From contig JADILM010000006.1 of assembly GCA_016617785.1 (NCBI GenBank), forward strand, positions 868,001-932,000: a stretch of 64,000 nt of DNA, read 5' to 3'. Positions 46,301 through 58,245 of this stretch are shown one piece after another. Each line of letters begins with the position of its first letter. Within the stretch, counting starts at the first letter, position 1. The stretch comes from Sporobolomyces roseus (lineage: Eukaryota; Basidiomycota; Microbotryomycetes; Sporidiobolales; Sporidiobolaceae). Under the pieces are notes generated by a model. The model made no database searches. It worked only from the letters and a program-made list of their open reading frames with translations, and had not been told where the DNA came from. Made by a program: the position numbers and the translations under genes.

Positions 46301-47303
46301 GGAGAATGGGAGGAGGAACCTGATGATCCCGACGCCGAGAATGTTGGTTCAGACGGTGAATTGTCAAACGATGAATTGGAGGATGGAGCTACTTCAGAAG
46401 CTGATTCGTGGTTGGCCGAAGACGACGAGATCGAGTATGAAGCGGGATACGACGCCGAAGGAGATATAGTCATGATGAGTGCAGATGGAAGGACTCCTTT
46501 GGGAGAGGAGGATGATGATTGTGTTATTGTAGAGGGGGAGAAAGAGAAGAAGGAAAGGTTGAAGAGGGAGAAAGAGAAGAAGAAGAGATTGGAAGAGAAA
46601 CAGAAGAAGAAGAGAGCTGCGGGCCCACTACTACCACTCGTCAAGGGACCTGTCTGGGAAGAGAGGGAGAAGGAGGAAGAAGTACTAGTCAAGGAACCAA
46701 TTTTCAACAACATGAAGATTCGCTGGCTCAACGGTGCGATCTCTTTTCCTTTCTTCTCTAAATCGATGGAGGCTGATCTCGACAATGATTTAGACTGTTC
46801 GCCCGGGATCAACCCTCTCACCTACGTTTCGAAACCTTTGCACGTTGCGAAAGCTCATGTCGCTCAACCCGCCTCTTCTTCTTCCGCTCCTCTCGCTCAA
46901 CAACAACAACAATCGAAAGGTAAAGGTAAAGAGAACATCTCTATCGGTTCTGCCTCCTCTCCCGCCGCGACTACTCCTCCGACTACAACGACAGACAACA
47001 AGAAACGACCTTCGAAGCCTTTCCCTGACAACCTCCTTCGAACTTTCCTCTACGACATCAACGGATCTGACAAACCTCAACCCGTCATCATTGATGATTT
47101 CGTGAGGAAACAAAAGGACGAAGGAGTAGTCATTACGAAAGCTAGTTGTCAAGCGAAATGGAAAGAGATGGGAATTAAAAAGACGAAAGGGAAAATGGTC
47201 GTTCCAGTTGCTTTACTCGTATGTTCCCTCCCTTTACCTTTATTGTCGATCAGTGTTGACGTCCAGCGTCGTCGTGTAGACTCAGCATGGACTCTCAGTA
47301 TAG
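43337..47303 (+). CDS. CAF-1 large subunit (p150/Cac1/Rlf2 family)
   Basis: A long intron-rich gene. The N-terminus MADPTTAPSTPARS is disordered and Ser-rich, then LVGFKSGKLEHKQKSGPNQQ and RAAFIEWAVEFFETKTTSKV. A highly charged KER-like block is rich in K/E/R (EKQRIKLEKEAEKESKRLER; AQRRKEKEEKKQVEEKK). Next are a PCNA-binding-like KNLMSSFF, FHPFTVKPGMEVAPLNRY, VKLLKFAEDVRPGYIGTW, RTPFGRDGALLNYDHDSEGE and a long acidic ED region. The C-terminal winged-helix part ends near GIKKTKGKMVVPVALL TQHGLSV. This order (KER, KFxEDxRPxYxGTW, D-SEGEWEE, WHD) identifies the histone H3-H4 chaperone that deposits nucleosomes behind PCNA. The stop was placed using a final intron at about 47219-47279. Confidence 0.9.
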
Positions 47304-47813
47304 AATTCAGCTCCTTTTGTGTCGATACTTTGTGCTTTTACTCTCTCTCTCTCTCTCTCTCTTTTGCTTACTCGGGTATACCATAGCTCCTCGTTTCTCT
47401 TTCTGTTCTTGCTGTGCCTTGTAGTTCCAACACTATTTCCTTCATGCGCTTTCATGTTTTCGGCCGGGCGAGTTGAAGCGTTTTGTTATCGAGAGCCTCC
47501 GACAGTGCGAAACTGCTGATACGCTCAGTCTCCTTCTTCACCTCACTTCTCCCTTTCAACTCTTTCTTCAACGCTCTTTACTCAACACGCAATTTCTAGA
47601 GTTCTTCTCGAGACAATTCCATTTTCCACGAACGGCTCACCGCGAAATCGACAGCTCTCTTTTCATCAATCCTCCCCACGTCCAGCTTGACACCTCCTCT
47701 AACGACATCAACGACGCCTACACGCACTCACAGTAGCTTACTCGGCCTCTTGCGCTACTCTACAGCGAGCCAGGTTAGCTAGTTGAAGAGGGAGAAGTCC
47801 AGTCGGAAGAAGA
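47304..47813. other. Intergenic interval
   Basis: About 510 bp between the CAF-1 stop and the transporter start. CT-dinucleotide run near 47340-47362. Small open frames here are Leu/Ser-rich and unsupported. Confidence 0.45.
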
Positions 47814-50000
47814 ATGTTTGATCAAGGAACTCTATCAGATCTGTTAGGAGGATTGTCAATCGTGACATGGCTAGGTGCACAGTCACCACAGATCTATGAG
47901 AACTACAAGAATGGAAGCGTCGAGGGTGAGTTGCTCTTCGAAAGATCAACTTGATCATTCTTCGAAAGCTGATCATTTCATTCGCAGGTCTCGCACTGCC
48001 GTTCTTGATTTCCTGGTTTTGGGGAGACTTTACAAACTTTGTCGGGTAAGCATCTCACGCTCTCGTTCGAAAGAGTGACAGCTGACCGCTAAACTTCGCT
48101 TTGCTTAGTTGCGTTCTAACCCATCAACTCCCATTTCAAACGTGTGTTCTCAGCTCTTGATCATCCGCGTATCGTACAAAGCTGATCAAACGTACGACAA
48201 ACAGTTATCTTGCAACATATTTCCTCTTCGTCGACGTCGCTCTCGTTTCGCAATATTACCACTACTCTCGACGGAAACCTCCACAAGATCTCCCTCCGCT
48301 CTCTGAATCTTTCCCCTACGCTCAAGGGTCCGGTCCAAATCACCCTCCCTACATCCACCCTCGCAAAGCCTCGAAATCACGCCAAAACCGAAGGAGCCGA
48401 AGTTCTCGCTCTCGAAGTTACGCCCATCCTTCCGAAGACCCCTTACGACAAAGTTTCATGTCTGAACATTCCGTACGATCTGCACCTACTCCGAATCGCC
48501 CTCCTCACACTCGAGAGAATTCGAGTGCCCTCCCTTCAAACGTTTCTTCAACTAGTCTTTACACTCAGACTGAACCCCCCTCTCCGACTATCCCAGAACG
48601 AGGGAGAACTCTCGCTCGAACTGCAGTTCATACCTTCGACCCCACTCTTTCAACTATTTATGGATCACCAGCTTCAGAATCTCCTTATCTCATCCACACT
48701 TCCCAAACTAGACTATCACATCATCACGTCTCTTTCACTCCTGCCGCTTCCTCGGAAGATCTAGGACATCAAGCCTATCCGAGTAGAGCTTCGTCAAGTC
48801 GGAGTAGACCCCCTCCTCCTTCGAGAAGAGCAACGGGAATCGCTTTCCTCTCGGTTGGACTCTTGTTCACGATTGGGAATTATGGAAGTGGTGGATCAAC
48901 AGGAGGAGGAGGATTGATGAAGCGTAAAACAGGAGGAGAAGCTTGGAGTAGCGGAATCAAGTTCGAGCGACGAGAGATGGTCGAATCGACTCCTTGGATC
49001 GACGAATTCCGATTGAACGACTTACGACATCCTTCATCCTACACTCCTCAGCCCGACTCTCTTTCCAGACGCTCGACCTACCCTCTAGATGTTTCCATTG
49101 TCGATTCGACGAGACGACAGGATCAGGATGAACCTGGCCACGACAGGGACGGGGACGGAGATCGCGATCCTCCCCCGCAAGGAACGGACTGGGAACGAGT
49201 GATCGGAAGAACGAGTGCATGGCTATGCACGACGCTTTACTTGACGAGTCGGTTACCTCAGATTTGGCGAAATGTGTGTTTCTCCTTCTTCCTCGCTACA
49301 CAGTTCGCGAGCTACGACTGACATCAAACTTTCTATCTATCGATAGTTCCGTCGACGATCAGTCGAAGGCCTGGCGATGACTCTATTCTTTTTCGCCTTT
49401 GTCGGAAATTCCCTCTACGTCGCCTCAATCCTAACGAACCCTGCATCGATTGAACCTGGCTACCTCGTCGAATCTCTCCCATACCTATTAGGATCCGGAG
49501 GTACCCTCTGCTTCGACCTCATGATCATGTTCCAATCATTCCTCTACTCTGAGAAACGGAAATCTCGATTAGAGTACCAACACAGGAGGAAACGAAACAA
49601 GTTGGATGGGTTTGAGGAGGAAGAAGCTGCGTTACTAAGAGGAGATGAGGAGGAGACGGAGGAGGGAGAGGGGAGAAAGAGTAGAGATTCGAGTGTAGGA
49701 TATGGGAGGAGTGTCAGTAGTCGGAGAACTCAGAGGCAGTTATCGATGACTAGGAGTAGATCCACCGAGTTGATCGGGACGGTTGGGAGAGGTGGAGGGA
49801 GGTCGTTGTCGAGGGCGGAAAGGGGGATCTTGGAGGATCGTCAATTCGATTTCGAACCTCAAACTCGGGAACAAACTCAAGTAGCAGCTTTCGATCGTTC
49901 GAGGACTCCGAGTGGATCGACAACGTCTTCAGCGAGGAGTACAATCATTAACGAGATTATCCCTGAAGCTGGTGAAAGCTCGGTAACGGTTCGAGAATAG
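47814..50000 (+). CDS. PQ-loop repeat vacuolar/lysosomal transporter (Ypq1/PQLC2-like)
   Basis: It starts MFDQGTLSDLLGGLSIVTWL. PQ-loop 1 is GAQSPQIYENYKNGSVEGLA, then LPFLISWFWGDFTNFVG. After a helix (YLATYFLFVDVALVSQYYHY) comes a long disordered Ser/Pro-rich loop of ~250 residues. PQ-loop 2 is LYLTSRLPQIWRNFRRRSVE, followed by MTLFFFAFVGNSLYVASILT and two more helices. The seven-helix, two-PQ layout matches vacuolar basic amino acid transporters (Ypq1-3, Stm1, PQLC2). The cytosolic loop and the Arg/Ser-rich C-terminal tail after FQSFLYSEKRK are longer than in yeast. Four exons are apparent; the stop is at 50000. Confidence 0.92.
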
Positions 50001-50206
50001 ATTCGTTTTCCTTTGTCCTCTGTTCGATACCTCTCAAACTCCTTATAGTTATACCTCACCATGCTTTTCTACTTACCTATCGCTCTCTCTCCTTATTCCC
50101 ACTCGTTGTTGTAACTACCTTCTATGTAAGATCCCATCGTTCGCTACGAAGGAGAGCATTCGAGAGTTATTTCTATTGCGTCTAAATAAATCACTCTGTT
50201 TCGTTT

Positions 50207-51944
50207 CTACAATTCCGTATGAATCGTCGATCCAGAATCCGGATGTCTCCAATCGAAAGCCTTTTCCAGATCTGTCAAACATCGCTGGCTTGTTCAGTCA
50301 AAGTCTAATTTCGAGTGAAGTGAAAACGAGAAACTGACCAATTTTCAATTTCTCCGGTAGTGTTGGAGGGAAGACGACTTGATATTCGACGAACAGATCA
50401 CCATGTCCCGATAAATGATAGATTGGCATTCCTTCCCCATGAATGACATCGACGAATCCAGGTTGAGTGACTCCCGTTCTCGAAAGCACGATATCATGAC
50501 CATCTAACCCTTTCACAGTATGTTTGAATCCCAATAACGCCTGCAGTCATCCAGTATCTATGAATCAGCTTTACCTCGAGAGGCAGAGAGGAGAGAAAAG
50601 GAGAAAGATGCTTACCTCTTTAGCTGAAATGACCTCTTTCCAATAAAGATTCGATTCTTTCCTCATGAATCCACCTTGGACCCTCTTACTCCGAATTCGA
50701 ACAATCACATCCCCTGCGACCCAATCTGGTGATTCGTCGGCTTCTCCTTCGAAGACTACTTCAGATCCTTCGGGCATGCCTCGATCAATGTGAAGGACCA
50801 AGTCGGAAGTCGTTTCGATGACTTTGTGACCTTTACAGGTGGGGCACAAGTGTTTGACTGATTTCCCTCGTCCCTGACACCTAAGCGATCGAACCAGAAT
50901 GGGTTCAGCAAGCGAGAACGATCAAGAAGATTCGCACGAGGGAGGGAAGTTCAGAGTCGAGAGGGGTAGGGACAGGGACCTGACAGCAATGGAAGAAAGG
51001 AGAAATAGAGAGGAAACTCACCGATCACAATGCATTTGAACCTGTTGAAAGATGCCGGGACCCAATTGATGTCTGACCAACCTAATCCCTCTACCCTCAC
51101 AAGTTGAACATTCTACAATATCCTTCTCACTCCTAGCACCACTCCCATCACATGATTCACAAACTGCTTTCCTAGCAATCGAGAACTAAACACCCCCAAT
51201 CTCACTCCTTTCAGAATCAGCGAAATTCCGCATTACGAGAGAATTTCAAAAGCTCACCTTCATAGAGTCCCCTTCATACATAGCTTCCAGATCGACTTCA
51301 ATCTCGGCCAACATGTTCTGACCTCTTCTCTGTCCCCCTCCCTGCTGTCCTCCTCCAAACCCAAACGCTCTCCTAAACACATCGAAAGGATCCCCTCCCC
51401 CTCCTCCTCCCGCACCTCCCGATTCCCGTTGCTTCAACCCCGCCTCCCCATGTCTGTCGTATATTTGACGCTTTTCGGGATCGCTGAGGACTTCGTAAGA
51501 ACGAGAGATTTCTAGGAATTTAGATTTCGCTGATTCACTGTCATTCTTATCCGGATCTGGGGGGAGGAAGAAAAGGTCAGCAGGAAGTGGGAGATGGGGA
51601 AAAAGAAAGGAGAAAGAGAGAGCTTTACGATATTGCTTGCTGAGTTTCTGTGCAGAAGCAGGTGCGAAGAAGCGAGCGAGTGGTCAGTGAACAACTTGAA
51701 ACAGCTCGATCTCTCGATTTTACGGATTCAAACTCACGCGATCTATGACAAGCAGATTTATCCTGATCAGCTCTTGGTCTTCCACGTCGCAGTAGAGAGA
51801 GAGAAAGAGCGTACAGGCTTTCTTCAAATCCTTTTCATTGACCCCCCTCTTTACTCCCAAAACTGAATAATAATCCGTATTCGCCAACACGCACACCACT
51901 AGCGCAAATACCACTAACAACCTCGCGAGAAACAGAGTCGACAT
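50207..51944 (-). CDS. SCJ1: ER-lumenal DnaJ/Hsp40 co-chaperone, Scj1-type
   Basis: A signal peptide ([20 protein letters not shown]) is cleaved before ANTDYY. J-domain: [20 protein letters not shown] ... KLSKQYHPDKND, the HPD being split by an intron but intact. Then a Gly/Phe region ([19 protein letters not shown]). The four CxxCxGxG zinc modules of class I DnaJ proteins follow ([32 protein letters not shown]), then substrate-binding C-terminal domains ([17 protein letters not shown] ... [14 protein letters not shown]). The protein ends HTEL, an HDEL-like ER retention signal. It matches Scj1, which with BiP folds ER proteins. It is divergent from the SDR gene by 85 bp. Confidence 0.92.
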
Positions 51945-52029
51945 GCAGAAGCTGTGAGAAGATGCAGGAAAAGGGAAAAGGATGAAATCATTTACACGTC
52001 TCCTTCCTCCACTTTCAGACTCGACAACC

Positions 52030-53206
52030 ATGGCGAGTAAAAGATTGGCCATCGTATTGGGAGCAGGACCGGGTACTGGTCAGGCTATAGCGAAAGCACT
52101 CGCGAGGAATGGGGATACAGTAGCACTGCTAAGTAGATCAGAAGCAACTCTAAACCAAGTCGCAGAGGCTGTTAAAGCAGAGGGAGGAGATGTAAGCATT
52201 GCTGCCTTACTCTACTCTATCACACTGTCCTTTACTAACTGATTCGTTTCCCTCTCTTCTCCTTGAACCCCCACATCTTCTCCTCCTCCCTCCTGCTCCC
52301 CCCTCTCTCTCTTTAGGCTACTCCTTTCACCTGTGACGCCTCTTCACCCTCCTCGATCCGCTCAGCGTTCACTTCAATCCTCTCGACTTACCCCTCCCAC
52401 ACCCTCTCCTCAGCCTACTTCAACGCCCCAAACCCATTCCTCGTCAAACCATTCCTCGAACTCACTCAAGAAGACCTCCGAAAAGGAGTAGAAATCAATT
52501 TGTTTGGTGCGGCGGAATTCTCGAGGTTGGTGTTGAGCGAAATGTTGAAGAATCAAGAAGGAGGGAGGGAGGGGAAAGGTTTTTTGTGTTTCTCGGGAGC
52601 TACGGCGGCTTTGAAGGGAAGTAAAGGATTCGCTGGATTCGCTCCTGCTAAATTTGCACTGAGAGGTTTGGGTACGTTTCAATTCCGAAATTCTACTCGA
52701 ATCCCATCGATGAGGAGGAGGTAATGCGAATGCTCATTTCGATTCAAAACTTTGCTTGCATACAGCTCAATCGTTGGCTAGAGAGTTTGGACCTCAAGGG
52801 ATTCACGTTTCACATGCTATAATCGACGGTACGTGTCTTTCCCTCTCCTTTTTGAGTCTCACTGATTGAAGTTGTTTTCGAACTTGCTTTCAGGTTTGAT
52901 CGATACTGAGAGGATACAAGGAATGATGGGCTCAGGAGAACCAGATACTGTACGAACAACTTTTTCTCTCTCTCTAAGGTCTTGCGAAGACGATACTGAA
53001 CTCGAGTAAGGTTGAAAATGTACAGCGAATAGATACAAATGCAATCGCGGATAGTTTGGTTTGGTTGAGTAAACAACCTAAGAACTGTTGGACTCACGGT
53101 GAGATCGCCAACCCTCTTCAGAACGAATTCGAATGAGAAACTAATTTTGAACTGGTTGGATGACTGCACAGAGCTTGACTTGCGACCTAGTGCAGAGAAA
53201 TGGTAG
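52030..53206 (+). CDS. Short-chain dehydrogenase/reductase-like protein
   Basis: It starts MASKRLAIVLGAGPGTGQAI, a Rossmann dinucleotide-binding GxGxGxG. Later come ALLSRSEATLNQVAEAVKAE, SAYFNAPNPFLVKPFLELTQ, LCFSGATAALKGSKGFAGFA, PAKFALRGLAQSLAREFGPQ, GIHVSHAIIDGLIDTERIQG and a C-terminal HELDLRPSAEKW. This is an SDR fold. The usual catalytic Tyr of YxxxK is Phe here (FAPAK), as in one SDR subfamily with the FAAFAxAKFALR motif, so activity by the usual route is doubtful. Family function unknown. Five or more exons; stop TAG 53204-53206. Confidence 0.87.
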
Positions 53207-53659
53207 GAATATGATGGAGAGATGTACATAGGGAAAGAAAAGATGTTGTAAGGTTTTGCGAAGTGTACATAGCGCGTGAAAAAAAAAAAAAAAGTCTCCG
53301 TCCCCTCACTACTAAACTTGCGACTGTGAGCGATTCTACCCGAGCTCGCTTATAAATCTGTGTATCGTTAATTCGAGGTTGTTCGGACATGGGTGCAATC
53401 GAAAAATAGGATCGAAGAAGTGGTGCGAAAAACTACTGACGAGCGTCGAGTAGTTCGGCGAGAGAGAGAGAGAGCTATTAGTCTTCTTCACCTCACACTC
53501 TCGATCAATCTCACAAACCTACATCAAGCACCTCTACTGGATCTCAACGTTACTCAATAGCCCGTCCTACGCAAAGTCCGACTCGACTGTTTGACTAGTC
53601 TCATCTCGGGCTGCGACCTCTCCTTTCTCCTCTCCTCCCACCCCGAAGTACTGCACAAG
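53207..53659. other. Intergenic interval with an A16 tract
   Basis: It holds the 3' UTR of the SDR gene and the promoter/5' leader of SIP5. It contains 16 consecutive A at 53279-53294 and a GA run at 53461-53475. No gene is seen. Confidence 0.6.
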
Positions 53660-55757
53660 ATGGGCAACAATCAATCCTCTTCCTCCTCTCACTCTCACTC
53701 CCGCGAGAACTCTTCCAATTCAAGCGGGATGAAGCCGTCCATCTCTACCTCTTCCCTCCGATCTCGTTCCTCGACCCTCACTTCCGATTCCCGTACCATG
53801 ATCTCTGGTGGATTCCTCGAACCTCAATCCCTCTTGTACTCTCACGTAGAGTACCATCGACCGACCGTTCACAAACTCATCGTCGATCACAAACTATCTC
53901 CCTTTTATCTCGGTCTGAACGATTTCGAACCAGATTGGGAGATCGATCAACTCGTACAAGCACTCGTAGAGGCTGAACAACAGGCGACTCAGAATTTGAA
54001 GGATGCATTGACGGCTCAGAGTGAACAAGTTACCGAATGTGAAGCGAATCAATTGAACGCTCCTCAAGGGACTAGGAAACAGAAGGAAGCTACTCAGGCC
54101 TACAGTCTCGCCGTCATGAGACAGGAGAGATTGAAAGAAATGATCAAAATCAGGGACAAGAGAGGTGGAGGTGGATTGCAGTGGACTCCGAAAGGAGATC
54201 AGGCAAAACTTTACAAAACTTGCGCTTTGGAATGTCCGATTTGTTTCCTGTAAGTTTTTGGATTCAATATGCTCTCTGTGTGGCGTTCATTTTGACGAGG
54301 ATGCTGACGGGGAATGAAAGCGAACGAATCAATTAGTTATTATCCACCGAATATGGTTCATACGAGATGTTGCGATCAACCCATCTGTACCGAATGTTTC
54401 GTTCAAATCAAACGTGCCGAACCAACTCCTACTCACCTCGAATCTGAACCCGCCGCTTGTCCTTTCTGTATGGAACCCAATTTCGGATGCGTTTACGAAA
54501 AGGTAAAACTTTCGCTTTCCCTCCTCCCTTGTCTTACAGAACTCACTAACTGATTGCTGTTCGTTGTAGCCCGCACCTACGAGACCGGTCATCCAACAAA
54601 GTGGTAGTGGATCAAGTTCGGATCAAGTTGCGACTCCACCTAAATCTCCTAAACCTCGTCGTAAATCCTTCGCCCACACTGAGAAAGAAGTAGTCACAAC
54701 CGGTTAGCTCCCACGGTTCCTCTTTAATCTGAACCCACCAGCTGATAATTGCGAGTCACCGCCAGACATGTTACATCCTGATTGGGAATCGAAATTGGAA
54801 GCGATGAAAGCTACCGTCGCACGTCGAGCGAATCGACGAATAGTCTTCCGACAAGTTGGAGATCGACTCATTCCCGTCGGCATCACTTCGGGTCGAGCAG
54901 GAGACGGTGCAAACGCAACGATGGCAACTCAAACTTTACCTCCCGATTTCTTGTCCCAAATCGCTGCAGCTCTCGATCATTCCAACCATCCCGAATCTTC
55001 TTCTTCCGGAGGAGGAGGTTCCTCGAGTGGTGGACGATCTGGATTCAGAGTGAGAAGTTCGAGGAGGAGAGGAGGTTCGACTGGGAATAGTGCAGGAGAG
55101 AATGATGAAGTGAGTCGATTGTTGGAGAGTTTAGGATTAGGGGGTGGACCCGACTTGGAAGAAATGATGTTACAAGAAGCTATGAGGTTGAGTCAGTTGG
55201 AAGAAGAGGAGAGACAGAAAAAGGTGAAAGAAGAGGAAGAGAAGAAACAGAGGGAACAAGAGGGATTGGGAGGAGCTTCGAGTATGAATAGGAAATCGAC
55301 TGAGACGACAACGAGGGAATTGTCGGAAGCTATGGGTTACACTCTATCACAGACTCAACCACCAACAACTACTTTCCCCTCTGCATCCACTTCTCAAGCT
55401 CCTCCTCCAACGATCAATACGACTCTCCCTCCTCTCTCACACAATGATCCCAACTCGACTTCGACTCCGACGTCTGCCACTACACCCACTGCAACCACTT
55501 TCCCTTCCTCTTCTTCAGCACTCCCTCCAATCGAATCAACTTCTTTCCTCGGTGACGTTCTCGCACCTTCGACTTCAAGGGCATCAGAAAGTTCTGCTTC
55601 GTTCGTCCAAACCTCCCCGATGGCCGGCTACCAGCAGTTGGAGGATGATGAGGATGCGGCCAGCCGAACGAGCAAACGACAGGGATCTCAGGAACACCTC
55701 GAATCGAGTAATGGTCGTTCTGGAGGAACAGGAGGAGGGAATCTGATCGATTTCTGA
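53660..55757 (+). CDS. SIP5: Sip5-like RING-type protein (Snf1-interacting)
   Basis: The start ATG at 53660 gives [18 protein letters not shown], a myristoylation-type Gly-2, typical of Sip5. Then a conserved [40 protein letters not shown] and a helical stretch ([20 protein letters not shown]). A split zinc domain follows ([54 protein letters not shown]), then a basic [40 protein letters not shown] and a long Ser/Thr-rich tail with a [20 protein letters not shown] helix. Yeast Sip5 binds the Snf1 kinase and a PP1 regulatory subunit. RING cysteines are all present. The open frame extends upstream of the ATG, but 53660 is the family start. Confidence 0.88.
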
Positions 55758-56152
55758 GTTCCGTCTCTCACTCCCTATGCGCTACCTGATATATCCTTTC
55801 TGTCGTCTTCGTTCTACGCTTTCCTTCTCTCTCTCGGTCGTCTCTCATTCAGTCTTCCTTTTTTTTTTCAGTCTTCCCTCTTTCGTTATATAGATGCTTT
55901 CCTCTCTCTGCTGTTAGTTTCTTTTTTGCTTGTAGCGTCTCACGCGATTCTAACGACTCCGATTGTTTTCCCCTCTTCTCCAGACCACCGACGAGCGGAG
56001 CGACTATTGTACGAGAGAAGGACAATTCCGAACCGCTAACCTCGACTCGCAACTGATGGTCCACGACAGCCACAGAGTACGTATTTCAATTCTATGCTTT
56101 GATGCCAATGCAGTGTCCATCTCCCCCTTTTCCCCTTCTCCCCCTCATTCAG
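55758..56152. other. Convergent intergenic interval
   Basis: Pyrimidine-rich on the plus strand, with a T10 run near 55859-55868. It holds the 3' UTRs of SIP5 and HAT1. No gene is seen. Confidence 0.5.
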
Positions 56153-57957
56153 TTACAAAATCGAGAATTTCCCCGTCAACCTCCTATAATCCTCGACGAC
56201 ACTCTCAAAAGTCTCTTGCAATTTCTCTTTCCTCTCATCCCCATCCTCAATCTGTAACAATTGTTCCTTGTTGAACAAGTACAACCTCTTCTTGACCAAC
56301 AACCTGAATTGTTTCTCTTTCGATTCTTGAGAGGTGAAAACTAAAGAGGGGGGAAGTTGGAGTAGGAGGACCATTTCGATGAGACGGTAGAATTGACGCT
56401 GTACACCCTCATACTTACTCGATCAGGGAGGGCAGAGGTAGAGAGGAAGGAAGGAAGGAAGGGAACGTACGTCGGCAAGTTTGTACTTTTTTCGAATCAT
56501 TTCCGTGAAATTTCGATCGATTGGTGCTGTTTTCAATGACTCGAGGTCCCCTCCAGATAACAGAGTGTACAGGTCACATTTGTCTCGCATGTCTTCGACC
56601 GTTTCTGATGGATCTTCGACTGTTCGTTGCATTGCTTTGGAGAATCAGTAGTCTGAACGAGGTGGATTCTGGACGAGCGAGTGACGAACCTGTTAGTTCA
56701 CTAATATCGGATCGTTTGAGGATGTTTCGATAGCAGAGATCATAGAGAGCGGCTGTGGAATCGACATACTCGAATGTCAGCCGAATCGCTCGGTGGAGCA
56801 GAACATTCGAGGAGTGATGAACTCACATCCATGACCTTGACCATGATATGGTGGCAGAGTAACGAATTGACTGTTGCAGTGGTGGAGCGCGAGTCAGTGA
56901 GCAACTAGGTATGGAGAGAAAGTCTAAATTTTCAACTCACGCTAATCGCAATCGCTTCGTGTCGGGGTAGCAGAAGAACGAGTAGAACGATACGTAACCG
57001 ACGAAATGATATGCTACCGATTCTCCTCGTTTACGTCGTTCGAACCTGGACTCCAAGCAAGGAAAATCGTCAGCTTGCGAAAGAGAGGAATGGTGAGAAA
57101 TGCGCAGACTTACAGCGTAACGAATTCCCACCTGCCATCTTCCTCGTCGATGTACTGAGCTCCTTCGATATAGAGTAAAGCAAAGATCTGAGCTTTCCTA
57201 TGAAACTCTTTGAATCCCTTCGTATCCCAATTTGACCAATACCCTTCATACCTCACTCCATCCTCCTCCCCTTCCTCCTCCTCTTCCACTCTCTCCCAAC
57301 TCCTCTGTGGTAAAGTCCCATTCACAGCTTTCCCCTTTCCTTTCCCCTTATTATCACTCTTGCTCATTCTATACGTTCCAACCTTGTCTCCAACCGGTCT
57401 AAACTCTCTCTCATCCCTCTCTACCGTCTTTTCAAACTCGTCCAAATTCTTCGAGTACGACGGAGGAATGAAATCGTATAGAATCTTCTCTGGATCGTCC
57501 GCTTTCACAGTTGAAGTTTCGGGGAATTTCGATTCGTAGGAAATCGAGAGGTATTGAGATAAACTTCCAGAAGCGAATCGATACTAATCTCTCTCACACG
57601 CATACCTTGCTCATTCAGCTCTGGAATCCAAACGAGTGAGGTATAGAGAGAGAGAGAGAGAGGGATACTCACATCGATTCCTAACCCTTGATATCCAAAG
57701 ATTGTTTCCTCTTCACCAAAGATTGGATACACAAAGACAGGCGCGAATGTTTCCACCAGTTTCTGTTCATTTTCAGTCAATGCTGCTACTTCTTCCTTTG
57801 CGCGAGCTAGTAGAGAGAGAGGAGTGGAAGTTAGAGGACGCGACTTGAGATGATGAGATCTTTTGGAGAGAGAGAAGGGGAAGGGACACGCACTGAGTCG
57901 CATTTGAAGTGCTTCGAGACCATTGGTGGACCAATCATCACTTGTAGAGGTAGCCAT
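56153..57957 (-). CDS. HAT1: Hat1 histone acetyltransferase type B catalytic subunit
   Basis: It starts MATSTSDDWSTNGLEALQMR (an upstream frame to 58152 is not family-like). Then TENEQKLVETFAPVFVYPIF, GEEETIFGYQGLGIDVSI, SYSKNLDEFEKTVERDEREF, KAQIFALLYIEGAQYIDEED, VAYHFVGYVSFYSFFCYPDT, the acetyl-CoA loop SQFVTLPPYHGQGHGS followed by ALYDLCYRNI, and ELTVEDPSETVEDMRDKCDL. The C-terminus is SVVEDYRRLTGKFSIL. This order is that of Hat1, which acetylates free histone H4 (K5/K12) before deposition. The GxGHG acetyl-CoA loop is present. Several introns of ~50-90 nt. Its substrate histones are handed on to CAF-1-type chaperones, encoded ~10 kb left. Confidence 0.9.
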
Positions 57958-58245
57958 AGCGAGAGGGGCGAGATTGTTGGGTGATATGGAAGAGGGGAAG
58001 ACTTGAGAGTCTCTGAGTGAGTTGGGAGATTTCGCAACTTTCAAGTCCTTCGAGAACTGACGGTGAGACTGCTCGTACAGCGTTACAGTACACCTCAATT
58101 CGGCAGTGGAGACGCGAAACAGTTCAGAGCTATTCCTCGCAAGATCATGCATTCGCCCAAAACGAGCGTTATTGAATGAAAGGTTTGCAAATGCGATCGT
58201 TATGATAATGAACGACTAGTCTCCATCCTACTCTCTCCCATAGTA

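Noticed and set aside
57958..58152. Longer N-terminus for Hat1 from an upstream frame
   Set aside because: The extra residues do not resemble the family, while the ATG at 57957 gives the expected start.
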